DNA of 13,260 bases from Dehalococcoidia bacterium. Lineage in GTDB: Bacteria > Chloroflexota > Dehalococcoidia > GIF9 > UBA5620. The notes beneath the pieces were generated by a model. That model saw only the letters and a program-made list of their open reading frames with translations, made no database searches and had not been told where the DNA came from. The number at the start of each line of letters is the position of its first letter. Position 1 is the first letter of the stretch. The stretch is taken from assembly GCA_016783225.1 (NCBI GenBank), contig JADHWZ010000039.1:1-13260 (forward strand), read 5' to 3'. Shown here piece after piece: positions 13,216 to 13,260 of this stretch. Made by a program: the position numbers and the translations under genes.

Positions 13216-13260
13216 ATGGGAAAGCAAACCACAAATGGAGACCAGCCGTCAATTGTTGTC
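13216..13260 (+). CDS. 5' end of an unidentified gene, cut by the window
   Basis: AAGGAGGT (13195-13202) and an ATG at 13216 begin a frame that is open to the window edge and encodes MGKQTTNGDQPSIVV. The 14-base distance from AGGAGG to the ATG is longer than usual. Fifteen residues are too few to identify it; a hydrophobic strand beginning at SIVV after a short polar leader would fit many nucleotide-binding proteins, and the rsmH neighbourhood allows a division protein such as FtsA or FtsZ, but that is speculation. Confidence 0.5.
   Translation, partial: MGKQTTNGDQPSIVV

Overview
The window looks like a chromosomal segment of an uncultivated or poorly sampled bacterium. Gene content (diaminopimelate made by the DapL aminotransferase route, RF2 with the classical frameshift, HflX, an RsmH with a C-terminal cysteine cluster, many small hypothetical genes) would suit a Dehalococcoidia-like Chloroflexota. 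That placement is inference only; no rRNA or other decisive marker is present.

Layout from left to right. (a) 1-924: the 5' part of a short-chain dehydrogenase gene on the minus strand, running off the window edge, preceded by a possible stub of a sugar-type ABC permease and then apparently empty DNA. (b) 925-1500: a flavodoxin-fold oxidoreductase with a compact cysteine motif on the plus strand. (c) 1594-2748: an intact XerC/D-like tyrosine recombinase on the minus strand with its own promoter, followed directly by the decayed C-terminal tail of a second recombinase. (d) 2831-6191, minus strand: a promoter followed by dapF, dapL and hflX. dapF and dapL are translationally coupled through TGATG. 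hflX follows after a 113-bp spacer built from repeated TTATGTC units and appears to start at an ATT codon. (e) 6343-7140, plus strand: a regulator with two different helix-turn-helix modules, divergent from the dap operon. (f) 7190-9115, minus strand: a promoter, then nfi (endonuclease V) and prfB (RF2 with a CTTTGAC programmed +1 frameshift). An operator-like palindrome sits just after the promoter. (g) 9291-10290: a DUF5343-like gene on the minus strand, and upstream of it a second, decayed copy of its start and promoter region. (h) 10373-12432, plus strand: a winged-helix-like protein, a 97-aa protein, a 56-aa membrane protein coupled to it by ATGA, a 67-aa KOW/SH3-like protein, and rsmH. 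(i) 12433-13260: AT-rich and GC-rich hairpins, an unexplained open frame, a 269-bp foldback (MITE-like) element, then a promoter and the first 15 codons of a new gene.

How the genes relate: DapL and DapF are consecutive steps converting tetrahydrodipicolinate to LL- and then meso-diaminopimelate, so their coupling is functional. HflX, RF2 and RsmH all act on the ribosome. Endonuclease V handles deaminated bases. The best candidates for something undescribed are the coupled small-gene cluster ahead of rsmH, the duplicated control region of the DUF5343-like gene, the TTATGTC repeat array ahead of hflX, and the foldback element near the right end. No CRISPR array, rRNA or tRNA was seen.
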